A stretch of DNA of 64,000 nt from positions 101,844 to 165,843 of the forward strand of contig LVAV01000002.1 of NCBI GenBank assembly GCA_001604185.1. The letters run 5' to 3'. The stretch is from Clostridiales bacterium Firm_16 (GTDB lineage Bacteria > Bacillota > Clostridia > Saccharofermentanales > Saccharofermentanaceae). Below, piece by piece: positions 8,786 through 15,430 of this stretch; within the stretch, counting starts at the first letter, position 1, and each line of letters begins with the position of its first letter. The position numbers were made by a program, and so were the translations under genes. A model generated the notes under the pieces. That model was not told the origin of the DNA. It searched no databases and saw only the letters and a list, made by a program, of their open reading frames with translations.

Positions 8786-8818
8786 ACCCGCGGAGAGTTT
8801 TCTCTGCGGGTTTCTTTT
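8786..8818 (+). terminator. Rho-independent terminator after ald operon
   Basis: An 11-bp stem (8786-8796 with 8801-8811, one G-T pair) and a 4-base loop are followed by TTTCTTTT. Confidence 0.85.
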
Positions 8819-8826
8819 CGGATCGA

Positions 8827-8858
8827 TTGTTAACCTTCTTGAAGCTGGAGGTTGACAA
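8827..8858 (+). promoter_or_regulatory. BirA operator
   Basis: TTGTTAACC (8827-8835), a 14-base spacer and GGTTGACAA (8850-8858) match the known bacterial BirA operator layout with one mismatch between the arms. The right arm contains the -35 box of the birA promoter, so biotinyl-AMP-bound BirA would block RNA polymerase and repress birA and bioY. Confidence 0.85.
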
Positions 8859-8881
8859 GCGCAAAATGAGAGTGATATGCT
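8852..8881 (+). promoter_or_regulatory. birA-bioY promoter
   Basis: TTGACA (8852-8857) and TATGCT (8876-8881) are 18 bases apart, with a TGA extended -10 just before. Transcription would start near 8888, which excludes the upstream TTG at 8827 as a start codon. Confidence 0.8.
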
Positions 8882-8907
8882 CTTTGGCAGGAAAGGGAGG
8901 CAGGACC

Positions 8908-9906
8908 ATGAGTACCAGAGACGAGATGCTCGCGCTTTTCGAGCAGAATAAAGGACAATGGCTTTCCGGTGAAGTGATTGCCGAGAAGCTGCAGATCTCA
9001 CGCACGGCGATATGGAAGGCCGTGGAATCCCTGCGGGCAGACGGCTATGCCATCGAGGCCCAGCGGTCCAAGGGATACTGTCTCTCGGTGCTGACAGATA
9101 TCGTTTCCTCCCAGGGGATCGGGAAATACCTCAATAAGAAACTGGACGTGGAAGTGTATGGCGAGGTGGTGTCCACCAATACCCTCCTGAAGGAGCAGGC
9201 CGCTTCCGGTATCCCGGAAGGAAGGGTCATCGTGGCCAATTCCCAGACCGGCGGCAAAGGCCGAATGGGGCGGACATTCTATTCCCCCAACGACACAGGC
9301 GTTTATATAAGTGTGCTTTTGCGACCGACGGAGATCGCGCCGGAGAAGGCCCTGAAGATCACCACCATGGCGGCAGTGGCCGGATGCAAGGCCATCGAAG
9401 AAGTCAGCGGAAAACAGGCGGAGATCAAGTGGGTCAACGATATTTTTGTCGGCGGACGGAAAGTCGTGGGGATTCTTACCGAAGCTTCCATCAGCATGGA
9501 AAACGGGAAACTGGAGTATGCCGTTATCGGCATCGGATTCAACGTCTATCCGCCTCAGGGAGGCTTCCCGCAAGAGATCCGGAATACGGCAGGTGCCATA
9601 CTCACGGAGAGTATGCCGGACGCCAAGAACCGCATCGCGGCCGGGTTTCTGAACCATTTCTTCGCGATCTACGAAGCACAGGATCATCTCCGCTACGAAG
9701 AAGAGTACAAGGCCCGAAGCCTGGTGCTGGGGAAATATGTGGATGTATATACTTTGGCGTCTTCGACAAGTACTCCTTCGGGAGATTCCAGAAGAGCGAA
9801 AGTACTGGATATCACGGAGGACTGTAATCTGGTGGTCGTCTACGATGACGGCACCCGGGGCGTCCTTTCTTCCGGGGAAGTCAGCGTCCGTCCGGAGAAA
9901 AAGTAA
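8908..9906 (+). CDS. birA: Bifunctional biotin-protein ligase / biotin repressor
   Basis: The 332-residue protein is a group II BirA. Residues 1-60 are a winged helix-turn-helix (KLQISRTAIWKAVESLRADGY) that binds the operator. The ligase domain follows, with the biotinyl-AMP loop GGKGRMGRTFYSP and the KWVNDIF substrate motif, and then the C-terminal SH3-like domain. It activates biotin with ATP and attaches it to carboxylase or decarboxylase subunits. When biotin is plentiful, the dimer represses transcription. I start it at ATG 8908 because the promoter lies between it and earlier in-frame codons, and GGGAGG is 7 bases upstream. The gene is cotranscribed with bioY. Confidence 0.95.
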   Translation: MSTRDEMLALFEQNKGQWLSGEVIAEKLQISRTAIWKAVESLRADGYAIEAQRSKGYCLSVLTDIVSSQGIGKYLNKKLDVEVYGEVVSTNTLLKEQAASGIPEGRVIVANSQTGGKGRMGRTFYSPNDTGVYISVLLRPTEIAPEKALKITTMAAVAGCKAIEEVSGKQAEIKWVNDIFVGGRKVVGILTEASISMENGKLEYAVIGIGFNVYPPQGGFPQEIRNTAGAILTESMPDAKNRIAAGFLNHFFAIYEAQDHLRYEEEYKARSLVLGKYVDVYTLASSTSTPSGDSRRAKVLDITEDCNLVVVYDDGTRGVLSSGEVSVRPEKK

Positions 9907-9930
9907 CTTTGTTACATTTTGAGGGGAGAA

Positions 9931-9949
9931 ACCGCAGACCGACTGCGGT
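9931..9949 (+). repeat. Short perfect inverted repeat before bioY
   Basis: ACCGCAG (9931-9937) and CTGCGGT (9943-9949) flank five bases in the birA-bioY gap. It could form an RNA hairpin that tunes bioY translation. It does not resemble the BirA operator. Confidence 0.5.
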
Positions 9950-9959
9950 ACAAAGGAAA

Positions 9960-10556
9960 ATGGCACATTCAAATTCGGAAAAGATATATAAGATCGCACT
10001 GGTGGCAATGTTCACGGCACTCACGGCAGTGGGTGCTTTTATTCGGATCCCGCTGCCGGTGATCCCCTTCACACTGCAGATCTTCTTTACCACCATGGCC
10101 GGACTCCTGCTGGGCAGTAAGCTCGGTGCGCTGGCGGTGGGTATGTACGTGCTGCTGGGACTGTGCGGCGTGCCCGTATTCAGCGGTGGCGGCGGATTCA
10201 CGTACATCTTTACCCCCAGCTTCGGATACATCGTCGGATTTGTCGGCGGAGCATGGCTGACGGGGGTATTGTCTGCATCGGTCAGAAGAGGAGAGGTGAC
10301 CCGCCCGGGTATCTGTTTCTTCCGGCTTCTGCTTTCCGGATTTGCCGGACTCGGCGTGATCTATGCGCTGGGACTTCTGCATTGCTATGTGATCTATACC
10401 TTCTATCTGAAAACACCCATCAGTCTGTGGACTCTGCTTCTGAACGGACTCATCATGACGATCCCGGCAGACATCCTCAAGATGATCCTGGCGGCATTCT
10501 GCGCCCAGCGCCTGATTCCCATCGTGTGTAAAAAAGACAGAAAGAAAGCATGTTGA
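9960..10556 (+). CDS. bioY: BioY biotin transporter substrate-binding subunit
   Basis: The protein is about 198 residues and very hydrophobic, with six predicted membrane helices, as in BioY, the S-component of biotin ECF transporters. The family-typical stretches PVPFTLQ-like (VIPFTLQIFFTTMAG) and GLCGVPVFSGGGG are clear. No EcfA or EcfT gene is nearby, so it would use a shared energising module or work alone. The ATG at 9960 has only a weak AAGG close by; an in-frame TTG at 9909 is an alternative. Sitting behind birA and its operator, it is expected to be biotin-repressed. Confidence 0.9.
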   Translation: MAHSNSEKIYKIALVAMFTALTAVGAFIRIPLPVIPFTLQIFFTTMAGLLLGSKLGALAVGMYVLLGLCGVPVFSGGGGFTYIFTPSFGYIVGFVGGAWLTGVLSASVRRGEVTRPGICFFRLLLSGFAGLGVIYALGLLHCYVIYTFYLKTPISLWTLLLNGLIMTIPADILKMILAAFCAQRLIPIVCKKDRKKAC

Positions 10557-10581
10557 CTCATACCCTCATGGGGTATATAAT
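10553..10581 (+). promoter_or_regulatory. csoR-copA promoter
   Basis: TTGACT (10553-10558) and TATAAT (10576-10581) are 17 bases apart. The -35 box overlaps the bioY stop codon. Confidence 0.85.
10560..10576 (+). promoter_or_regulatory. CsoR-type operator 1
   Basis: ATACCC, a short centre and GGGTAT form the G/C-tract pseudo-palindrome bound by CsoR-family repressors. It fills the spacer between -35 and -10, so binding would exclude RNA polymerase until Cu(I) releases the repressor. Confidence 0.8.
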
Positions 10582-10592
10582 GATGGCCAGAA

Positions 10593-10611
10593 GATACCCT
10601 TAGGGGGTATC
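10593..10611 (+). promoter_or_regulatory. CsoR-type operator 2
   Basis: GATACCC (10593-10599) and GGGTATC (10605-10611) are a perfect inverted repeat just after the expected transcription start. It is a second copy of the element in the promoter spacer. Confidence 0.8.
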
Positions 10612-10639
10612 TATTCCAACCAGGCAGGAGGCCGGACCC

Positions 10640-10951
10640 ATGAGTGAGAAGAAGACTTGTCCCCATTGCAGTGACAGAAAGAAATACCGTTCTGACAAAG
10701 AGAAGGAAGACCTGCTGAAGCGTCTTCGTCGTGCCGAAGGACAGATACGCGGCATCGAGAACATGATCGAGAACGACGGGTACTGCCCGGACATCCTGGT
10801 TCAGGTATCGGCGGTAACTGCGGCCCTCAACAGCTTCAATAAAGAACTGATGGCCTGCCATATGCGTTCCTGCGTGGCAGAAGATATCCGCGCAGGCAAG
10901 GAAGAATCCATCGATGAATTCGTCAAAGTCATGCAGCGCCTGATGAAGTGA
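10640..10951 (+). CDS. csoR: Copper-sensing repressor CsoR
   Basis: The 103-residue, all-helical protein is a CsoR/RcnR-family repressor. Cys49, His74 and Cys78 keep the C-x24-H-x3-C spacing of the Cu(I) site in CsoR, which favours copper over nickel or formaldehyde sensors. The RLRRAEGQIRGIENMIE helix is the family signature. An additional N-terminal CPHC (residues 7-10) is not part of the core and might bind metal. Cu(I) binding lowers DNA affinity and lets the copA gene downstream be expressed. Two operators lie at its own promoter. Confidence 0.92.
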   Translation: MSEKKTCPHCSDRKKYRSDKEKEDLLKRLRRAEGQIRGIENMIENDGYCPDILVQVSAVTAALNSFNKELMACHMRSCVAEDIRAGKEESIDEFVKVMQRLMK

Positions 10952-11003
10952 CCATCCGGTTGCCAGAGCCAGGTTGAAACTCAAAGGAAAAGAAGTACCA
11001 GTC

Positions 11004-13676
11004 ATGAAACAGTATCAGGTAACAGGAATGAGTTGCGCGGCCTGCCAGGCCCGTGTGGAAAAAGCCGTCAGTAAAGTGCCGGGCGTAGAGAGCGTCGCGG
11101 TAAGCCTTCTGACGAACTCCATGGGCGTGGAAGGTGAAGCTGCGCCCGCTTCTGTCATCGAAGCGGTGGAGAAAGCAGGATACGGAGCCTCCCTGAAGGA
11201 CGGAAGTGCTGCTTCCCATACTTCCGCATCTGCCTGCGGCAGCAGTTGTTCCCTCAATACCGCTCCCGCCGAAGATATGCTTAAGGATACGGAGACACCT
11301 AAGCTTGTGAAGCGCCTGGTCCTGTCTGCGGCTTTTCTTCTGATCCTGATGTATGTTTCCATGGGACATAACATGTGGGGATTCCCGCTGCCGGAATATT
11401 TCCACCACAACTTCATCGGACTTGCGATCCTGCAGATGCTGCTGGCCATCGTGGTCATGATCATCAACCGGAAGTTCTTCGAGAACGGATTCCGCTCGAT
11501 CCTTCACGGCGCACCGAATATGGATACCCTCGTGGCACTGGGATCCGGCGTCTCCTTCGCCTGGAGCCTGGTGGTACTTTTCAGTATGTGCGGGAAGATC
11601 ACGCAGGGCGTCCCTCTTATGGACCTGAAAGATATCTACCACGACCAACTGTATTTCGAATCCGCCGCCATGATCCCGGCCCTGATCACGGTGGGAAAAA
11701 CTCTTGAGTCGCTTTCGAAGGGCCGCACGACCAATGCCTTGAAGAGCCTCATGAGGCTCACGCCCAAGACCGCCCGGATCCTGAAAGAGGAACAGGGTGA
11801 GGGCAACGGGGTCATCGAAGTCATTGTCCCCATCGAGCAGGTACATGTGGGAGAGCTTTTCGCCGTAAAACCCGGAGAAAGCATTCCCGTAGACGGTGTA
11901 GTGGAAGAGGGCGAAAGTGCCGTAGATGAGTCGGCTCTTACCGGTGAATCCGTCCCGGTAGATAAGGCCCCGGGAGATACGGTCAGTGCCGCGACCATCA
12001 ACCGCTCCGGCTATCTTCGCTGCCGGGCCACCAGGGTCGGAGAAGATACGACTTTATCGAAGATCATACAGATGGTATCCGATGCGGCCGCCACCAAGGC
12101 CCCCATTGCCCGCATCGCCGACAAGGTATCCGGCATCTTCGTGCCGGCTGTCATCGGCATTGCGATCCTGGTCATCGTTGGCTGGCTGATCGCCGGTCAG
12201 GACCTCAGTTTCTCTTTGGCACGGGGCATCTCCGTACTGGTGATCTCCTGCCCCTGCGCACTGGGCCTGGCTACGCCTGTGGCCATCATGGTGGGCAACG
12301 GACTGGGAGCAAGAAACGGCGTGCTTTTTAAGACCAGCGAGGCTCTGGAGACAGCAGGCAAAGCCAATATCGTTGCCCTGGATAAGACCGGAACCATCAC
12401 ATCCGGAGAACCGCGGGTAACCCGGATCCTTACCTGCGACGGTGTCGCAGAGGGAGAACTTCTGGAGAAGGCCTATGCACTGGAGAAGAAGAGTGAGCAC
12501 CCGCTGGCTCGAGCCGTCGTGGAAAGATACGAAGAACAGGATGCCGCGAAGAACGTCGCGGAGGTGACGGGTTTTGCGATCCACGCGGGACACGGCCTGG
12601 AAGGCCGCTATCTCGAGAAACTCCTCCACGGCGGAAACGGAGAGTATATAAGACAATTTGCCTCGATCCCGAAGAACATCGAAGAGGCAGCGACGAACTT
12701 CGCCGGGAACGGAGAGACCCCGCTTTTCTTCGAAGAAGAAGGAAAACTTCTGGGCATCATTGTTGTGGCGGATACCATAAAGAGCGACTCGCCGGAAGGA
12801 ATCCGTCAGTTGAAGAACCTGGGACTCCGGGTAGTGATGCTGACCGGCGACAACCCGGCCACGGCTCATGCCATCGCAGGCAAAGCGGAGGTGGACTATG
12901 TGGTTGCGGGTGTGCTTCCGGATGCGAAGGCGCAGACCGTGAAGACGCTTCAGGAATACGGCAAAGTGATCATGGTGGGAGACGGAATCAACGATGCCCC
13001 CGCCCTGACGTCGGCCGATATCGGTATTGCGATCGGCGCCGGCACAGACGTGGCCATCGACAGTGCAGATATCGTCCTGATGAACAGCAGTCTCACCGAT
13101 GTGGCGGCCGCCGTCCGCCTCAGCCGCAAGACACTCCGGAACATTCACGAGAATCTTTTCTGGGCATTTTTCTATAACATCATCTGCATACCGATCGCAG
13201 CAGGCATCCTGGCCTGGAAGATGAATCCCATGGTCGGCGCGGCTGCCATGAGCATCTCCAGCTTTACGGTATGCATGAATGCACTCAGGCTCAATCTTTT
13301 CAACATGAAAGATCCGGGTCGAGACCGGGCACTTCACGGGAAGTCTCTTGTGGAACTTCCTTTCCCGAAACCTGATACGCAGGTTGGAAAGGTCCTGTCC
13401 GCAGAGCAGGCAGCCCCGAAGAAAATAAACATTCCGGAAACGGAAGAAAGGAGTTCTACTATGAGAAAAACACTGAAGATCGAGGGCATGATGTGCGGTC
13501 ACTGCGAGGCCTCGGTAAAGAAGGCACTGGAGGAACTGGACTTCATTTCTCTTGCTATGCCGGATCACAAATCCAATACCTGTGTCATCGAGATCCCGGA
13601 GGGGAAAGAATTCGATGAAGCGAAAGTACGCGAAGTGATCGAAGGAAAAGATTATAAGTATCTGGGCGCAGAGTAA
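11004..13676 (+). CDS. copA: Copper-exporting P1B-type ATPase with N- and C-terminal HMA domains
   Basis: The 890-residue protein pumps Cu(I) out of the cell using ATP. It has an N-terminal HMA domain (GMSCAAC, Cys11 and Cys14), eight membrane helices, the CPC metal site (Cys416 and Cys418), the phosphorylated DKTGT (Asp460), SEHPLA, and GDGINDAP near 660. The YN and MxxSS residues of Cu(I)-specific pumps are present in the last two helices. Unusually, a second HMA domain is fused at the C-terminus (CGHC, 831-834), preceded by an internal ribosome-binding site and ATG. I start it at ATG 11004 because an AAAGAAG site lies eight bases upstream. It follows csoR by 52 nt. Confidence 0.95.
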   Translation: MKQYQVTGMSCAACQARVEKAVSKVPGVESVAVSLLTNSMGVEGEAAPASVIEAVEKAGYGASLKDGSAASHTSASACGSSCSLNTAPAEDMLKDTETPKLVKRLVLSAAFLLILMYVSMGHNMWGFPLPEYFHHNFIGLAILQMLLAIVVMIINRKFFENGFRSILHGAPNMDTLVALGSGVSFAWSLVVLFSMCGKITQGVPLMDLKDIYHDQLYFESAAMIPALITVGKTLESLSKGRTTNALKSLMRLTPKTARILKEEQGEGNGVIEVIVPIEQVHVGELFAVKPGESIPVDGVVEEGESAVDESALTGESVPVDKAPGDTVSAATINRSGYLRCRATRVGEDTTLSKIIQMVSDAAATKAPIARIADKVSGIFVPAVIGIAILVIVGWLIAGQDLSFSLARGISVLVISCPCALGLATPVAIMVGNGLGARNGVLFKTSEALETAGKANIVALDKTGTITSGEPRVTRILTCDGVAEGELLEKAYALEKKSEHPLARAVVERYEEQDAAKNVAEVTGFAIHAGHGLEGRYLEKLLHGGNGEYIRQFASIPKNIEEAATNFAGNGETPLFFEEEGKLLGIIVVADTIKSDSPEGIRQLKNLGLRVVMLTGDNPATAHAIAGKAEVDYVVAGVLPDAKAQTVKTLQEYGKVIMVGDGINDAPALTSADIGIAIGAGTDVAIDSADIVLMNSSLTDVAAAVRLSRKTLRNIHENLFWAFFYNIICIPIAAGILAWKMNPMVGAAAMSISSFTVCMNALRLNLFNMKDPGRDRALHGKSLVELPFPKPDTQVGKVLSAEQAAPKKINIPETEERSSTMRKTLKIEGMMCGHCEASVKKALEELDFISLAMPDHKSNTCVIEIPEGKEFDEAKVREVIEGKDYKYLGAE
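13461..13676 (+). CDS. Probable internal-start copper chaperone (CopZ-like)
   Basis: Within copA, AAAGGAG (13447-13453) stands seven bases before an in-frame ATG at 13461. Translation from it gives 71 residues, exactly one HMA domain with the CGHC metal site, which is the size of a free CopZ chaperone. Free CopZ carries Cu(I) to CopA and to CsoR. E. coli makes a chaperone from copA by a different route (programmed frameshifting), so a dual product has a precedent. I infer dual use from the strong site; both products would share the same C-terminus. Confidence 0.6.
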   Translation: MRKTLKIEGMMCGHCEASVKKALEELDFISLAMPDHKSNTCVIEIPEGKEFDEAKVREVIEGKDYKYLGAE

Positions 13677-13693
13677 ATGTTACCGGATAAGGG

Positions 13694-13733
13694 AAAAGGC
13701 CCTGTTCTTCGAAGTGAAGACCAGGGCCTTTCT
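13694..13733. terminator. Bidirectional terminator between copA and the retron RT gene
   Basis: AAAAGGCCCTG (13694-13704) pairs with CAGGGCCTTT (13722-13731); the loop region pairs further. It is followed by T-rich sequence on the minus strand and by TTTC on the plus strand, so it can end both copA and the RT transcript. Confidence 0.75.
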
Positions 13734-13737
13734 GGGT

Positions 13738-14997
13738 TCAGAAAGGATCGTTTCCTTCTCCGTCAATTCCGAAGGACAGGAAATCTTCCGGTGCGTCATC
13801 GTCACCGGGGGAAGGAACGATATCGTCTGTCATGATCGGATCTTCCCAGTAGAGAGACTCGTTCGGAAGTTCCGGGAAGAAGATCAGGTCTTCGACATAA
13901 TCCGGATCAGAAAGGATCTTCTTGAGATCGAAACCCGGCAGAAGATCGACGAAGTCTTTTGGCTCACGGTTCAGGCAGAACTCCCGAAGATTCAGCTGGA
14001 TATTCCGAAGTGAGATCTGGGCCTGCTCCAGAAATTTCTCATCGGGATCCAGCATGGCAATGAAACCGATACGCCCCTTCAAGGAAGCCACGGCGTGACC
14101 CAGCTCATAGTCGGTGCCCCTTCCGGAGTACCAGGAAGGACGCGCATAGTCCAGGTGATTTTTGACACCGTATTTCTCCATGTAATAGAGCTCCTGACGG
14201 ACCTTCTTTCTATACTCGCGGCATGCCCGTACCCGGTCGTTGACCACGGCGCCGGTGACGGTCTTTCGGGCTCCGGGTCTCAGGAATCTTGTCTTCTTCT
14301 CGTTGAGGTGGTAGTGATAGTGCTTCAATTCTCCGCGGACGAAATTGGTTAGCAGCACGTGCGGGAAATACGTGTCACTGGAGAAGATCATGTCGTCACA
14401 GTACCGGGTGTAATGTACACCGATGGCATTACAGAGATTGCCCACATTGTGGTCGAAGTCAGCAAGGATCAGGTTCACGATCTGCGGAGACGTACAGGCT
14501 CCCTGACAAAGCGCGCCTTTGTAGCAGACGATCCGGGTCAGCAGTCCCAGGACAGATTTGTTGTAGGGAGTGTACTTCCGGAACATCTCGTAGACCAGGC
14601 TTTGCCGGGTGCTCTCGAAGAAATGACGGATGTCCAGCTTCAGCATGTATCTGCACCCCTCGTGGACCTTCGCGTTGTCTGCGATGGAGATACCCTTGCG
14701 GTACGCATAGGCGTAGGGAGAAGTGTATTTCTCGTCCAGGGGATTCAGGATCTTCATGCGGATGAATTTCTGGCATTCCGCCAGTTTGTAATCGACACGA
14801 AAGACAGTGCGGTACTCGTTATTGTGGTGCTTCGGGATCGAGAAGGCGTTATAGAGGGAGGAGGTATCCTCCAGCATCTCATATAGTCCGTCGGCCATGA
14901 TCTTCACATTACGAGGATAGGTGGGGAGGCCGACATAAATACAGAACCTGGATGTGAAGGAAGTAAGGGAAGTAATATCCGGAAGTGTCTTTAACAT
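13738..14997 (-). CDS. Retron-type reverse transcriptase
   Basis: The 419-residue enzyme shows the reverse transcriptase boxes in order: LDIRHFF (first catalytic Asp122), QGACTSP (165-171) and YCDD (199-202, where most retrons have YADD). It also has the two retron hallmarks, NAxxH (NAKVH, 108-112) and VTG (247-249). Such enzymes prime from a guanosine 2'-OH in their own RNA and make a branched msDNA used in phage defence. The C-terminal 120 residues are acidic and unassigned. The ATG at 14997 has AAGGAG seven bases upstream; the frame is open further back but that part is the RNA gene. An msr-msd element lies just upstream. Confidence 0.93.
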   Translation of the reverse strand: MLKTLPDITSLTSFTSRFCIYVGLPTYPRNVKIMADGLYEMLEDTSSLYNAFSIPKHHNNEYRTVFRVDYKLAECQKFIRMKILNPLDEKYTSPYAYAYRKGISIADNAKVHEGCRYMLKLDIRHFFESTRQSLVYEMFRKYTPYNKSVLGLLTRIVCYKGALCQGACTSPQIVNLILADFDHNVGNLCNAIGVHYTRYCDDMIFSSDTYFPHVLLTNFVRGELKHYHYHLNEKKTRFLRPGARKTVTGAVVNDRVRACREYRKKVRQELYYMEKYGVKNHLDYARPSWYSGRGTDYELGHAVASLKGRIGFIAMLDPDEKFLEQAQISLRNIQLNLREFCLNREPKDFVDLLPGFDLKKILSDPDYVEDLIFFPELPNESLYWEDPIMTDDIVPSPGDDDAPEDFLSFGIDGEGNDPF

Positions 14998-15064
14998 ATG
15001 TATTCTCCTTGTAGATTCAAGAAGGAACGTTGATTCCCCGACGGACCCGGCAACGGGTCTGAAA

Positions 15065-15285
15065 GGAAAAGAGACCACAGAACAGCACACCTTTTTCCGA
15101 AGGCCGAAGTTATGGCATTTCGAACCTTTAGGAGCGAAATACCATAACTTCCGAGAACGACTGCAATTCAGTATGAATTGACGTCGTCAAGAAAGTCTCT
15201 GGTTTGATGTATGAACGTCGACTCGACGTTCCTCGTCATGACATGGGTTCAAAACGATACGCTATGCTGTTCTGTGGTCGATTCA
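15065..15285 (-). ncRNA. Retron msr-msd non-coding RNA
   Basis: On the minus strand the order is that of a retron RNA. First comes a1 (15279-15265), then an AGC that could carry the priming guanosine at 15262. Two short msr hairpins follow (15230-15214 and 15187-15157), then a long msd hairpin (15151-15135 paired with 15122-15106, 16 of 17 Watson-Crick plus one wobble, 12-base loop), and finally a2 (15087-15073). a1 and a2 are perfectly complementary over 15 bases. The RT start codon follows 76 bases after a2. The exact ends and the priming base are inferred. Confidence 0.88.
15073..15279 (-). repeat. a1/a2 inverted repeat of the retron
   Basis: GACCACAGAACAGCA at 15073-15087 and its exact reverse complement at 15265-15279 are 177 bases apart and enclose the msr and msd. 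Confidence 0.95.
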
Positions 15286-15367
15286 ATTGTCAATGTTCTT
15301 TCATTTTACTTCATAAGTTTCCGGCTTTCTCCTCTGACCTGTGGAAAGAAGAAGAAAGCAGGAGGCC

Positions 15368-15406
15368 TCCCGGCAAGATACCTCGGATGACAGTGCCTTG
15401 CCGGGA
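15368..15406 (-). terminator. Hairpin after the VirD4-like gene
   Basis: TCCCGGCAAG (15368-15377) and CTTGCCGGGA (15397-15406) form a perfect 10-bp stem starting 25 nt after the VirD4-like stop. On the minus strand a pyrimidine-rich run (CTTTCTTCTTCTTT) follows after about 10 bases, so it is probably a terminator or attenuator between the ATPase gene and the retron RNA. Confidence 0.55.
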
Positions 15407-15430
15407 GAGGAGTTTGCCGGTTCGTCGGAC

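Noticed and set aside
9907..9959. Riboswitch before bioY
   Set aside because: Only about 50 bases separate birA and bioY, with one short hairpin; control by BirA at the operator explains regulation.
12054..13568. Long minus-strand frame opposite copA
   Set aside because: It is the antisense of a clear gene with high third-position G/C; no ribosome-binding site or domain supports it.
14998..15090. N-terminal extension of the retron RT by about 31 residues
   Set aside because: The frame is open but overlaps the a2 end of the retron RNA, lacks a ribosome-binding site, and the ATG at 14997 has AAGGAG at ideal spacing.
13738..15285. Group II intron or diversity-generating retroelement
   Set aside because: There are no intron boundary sequences, maturase or endonuclease domains, and no template/variable repeat pair; the NAxxH and VTG motifs and the a1/a2 repeat point to a retron.
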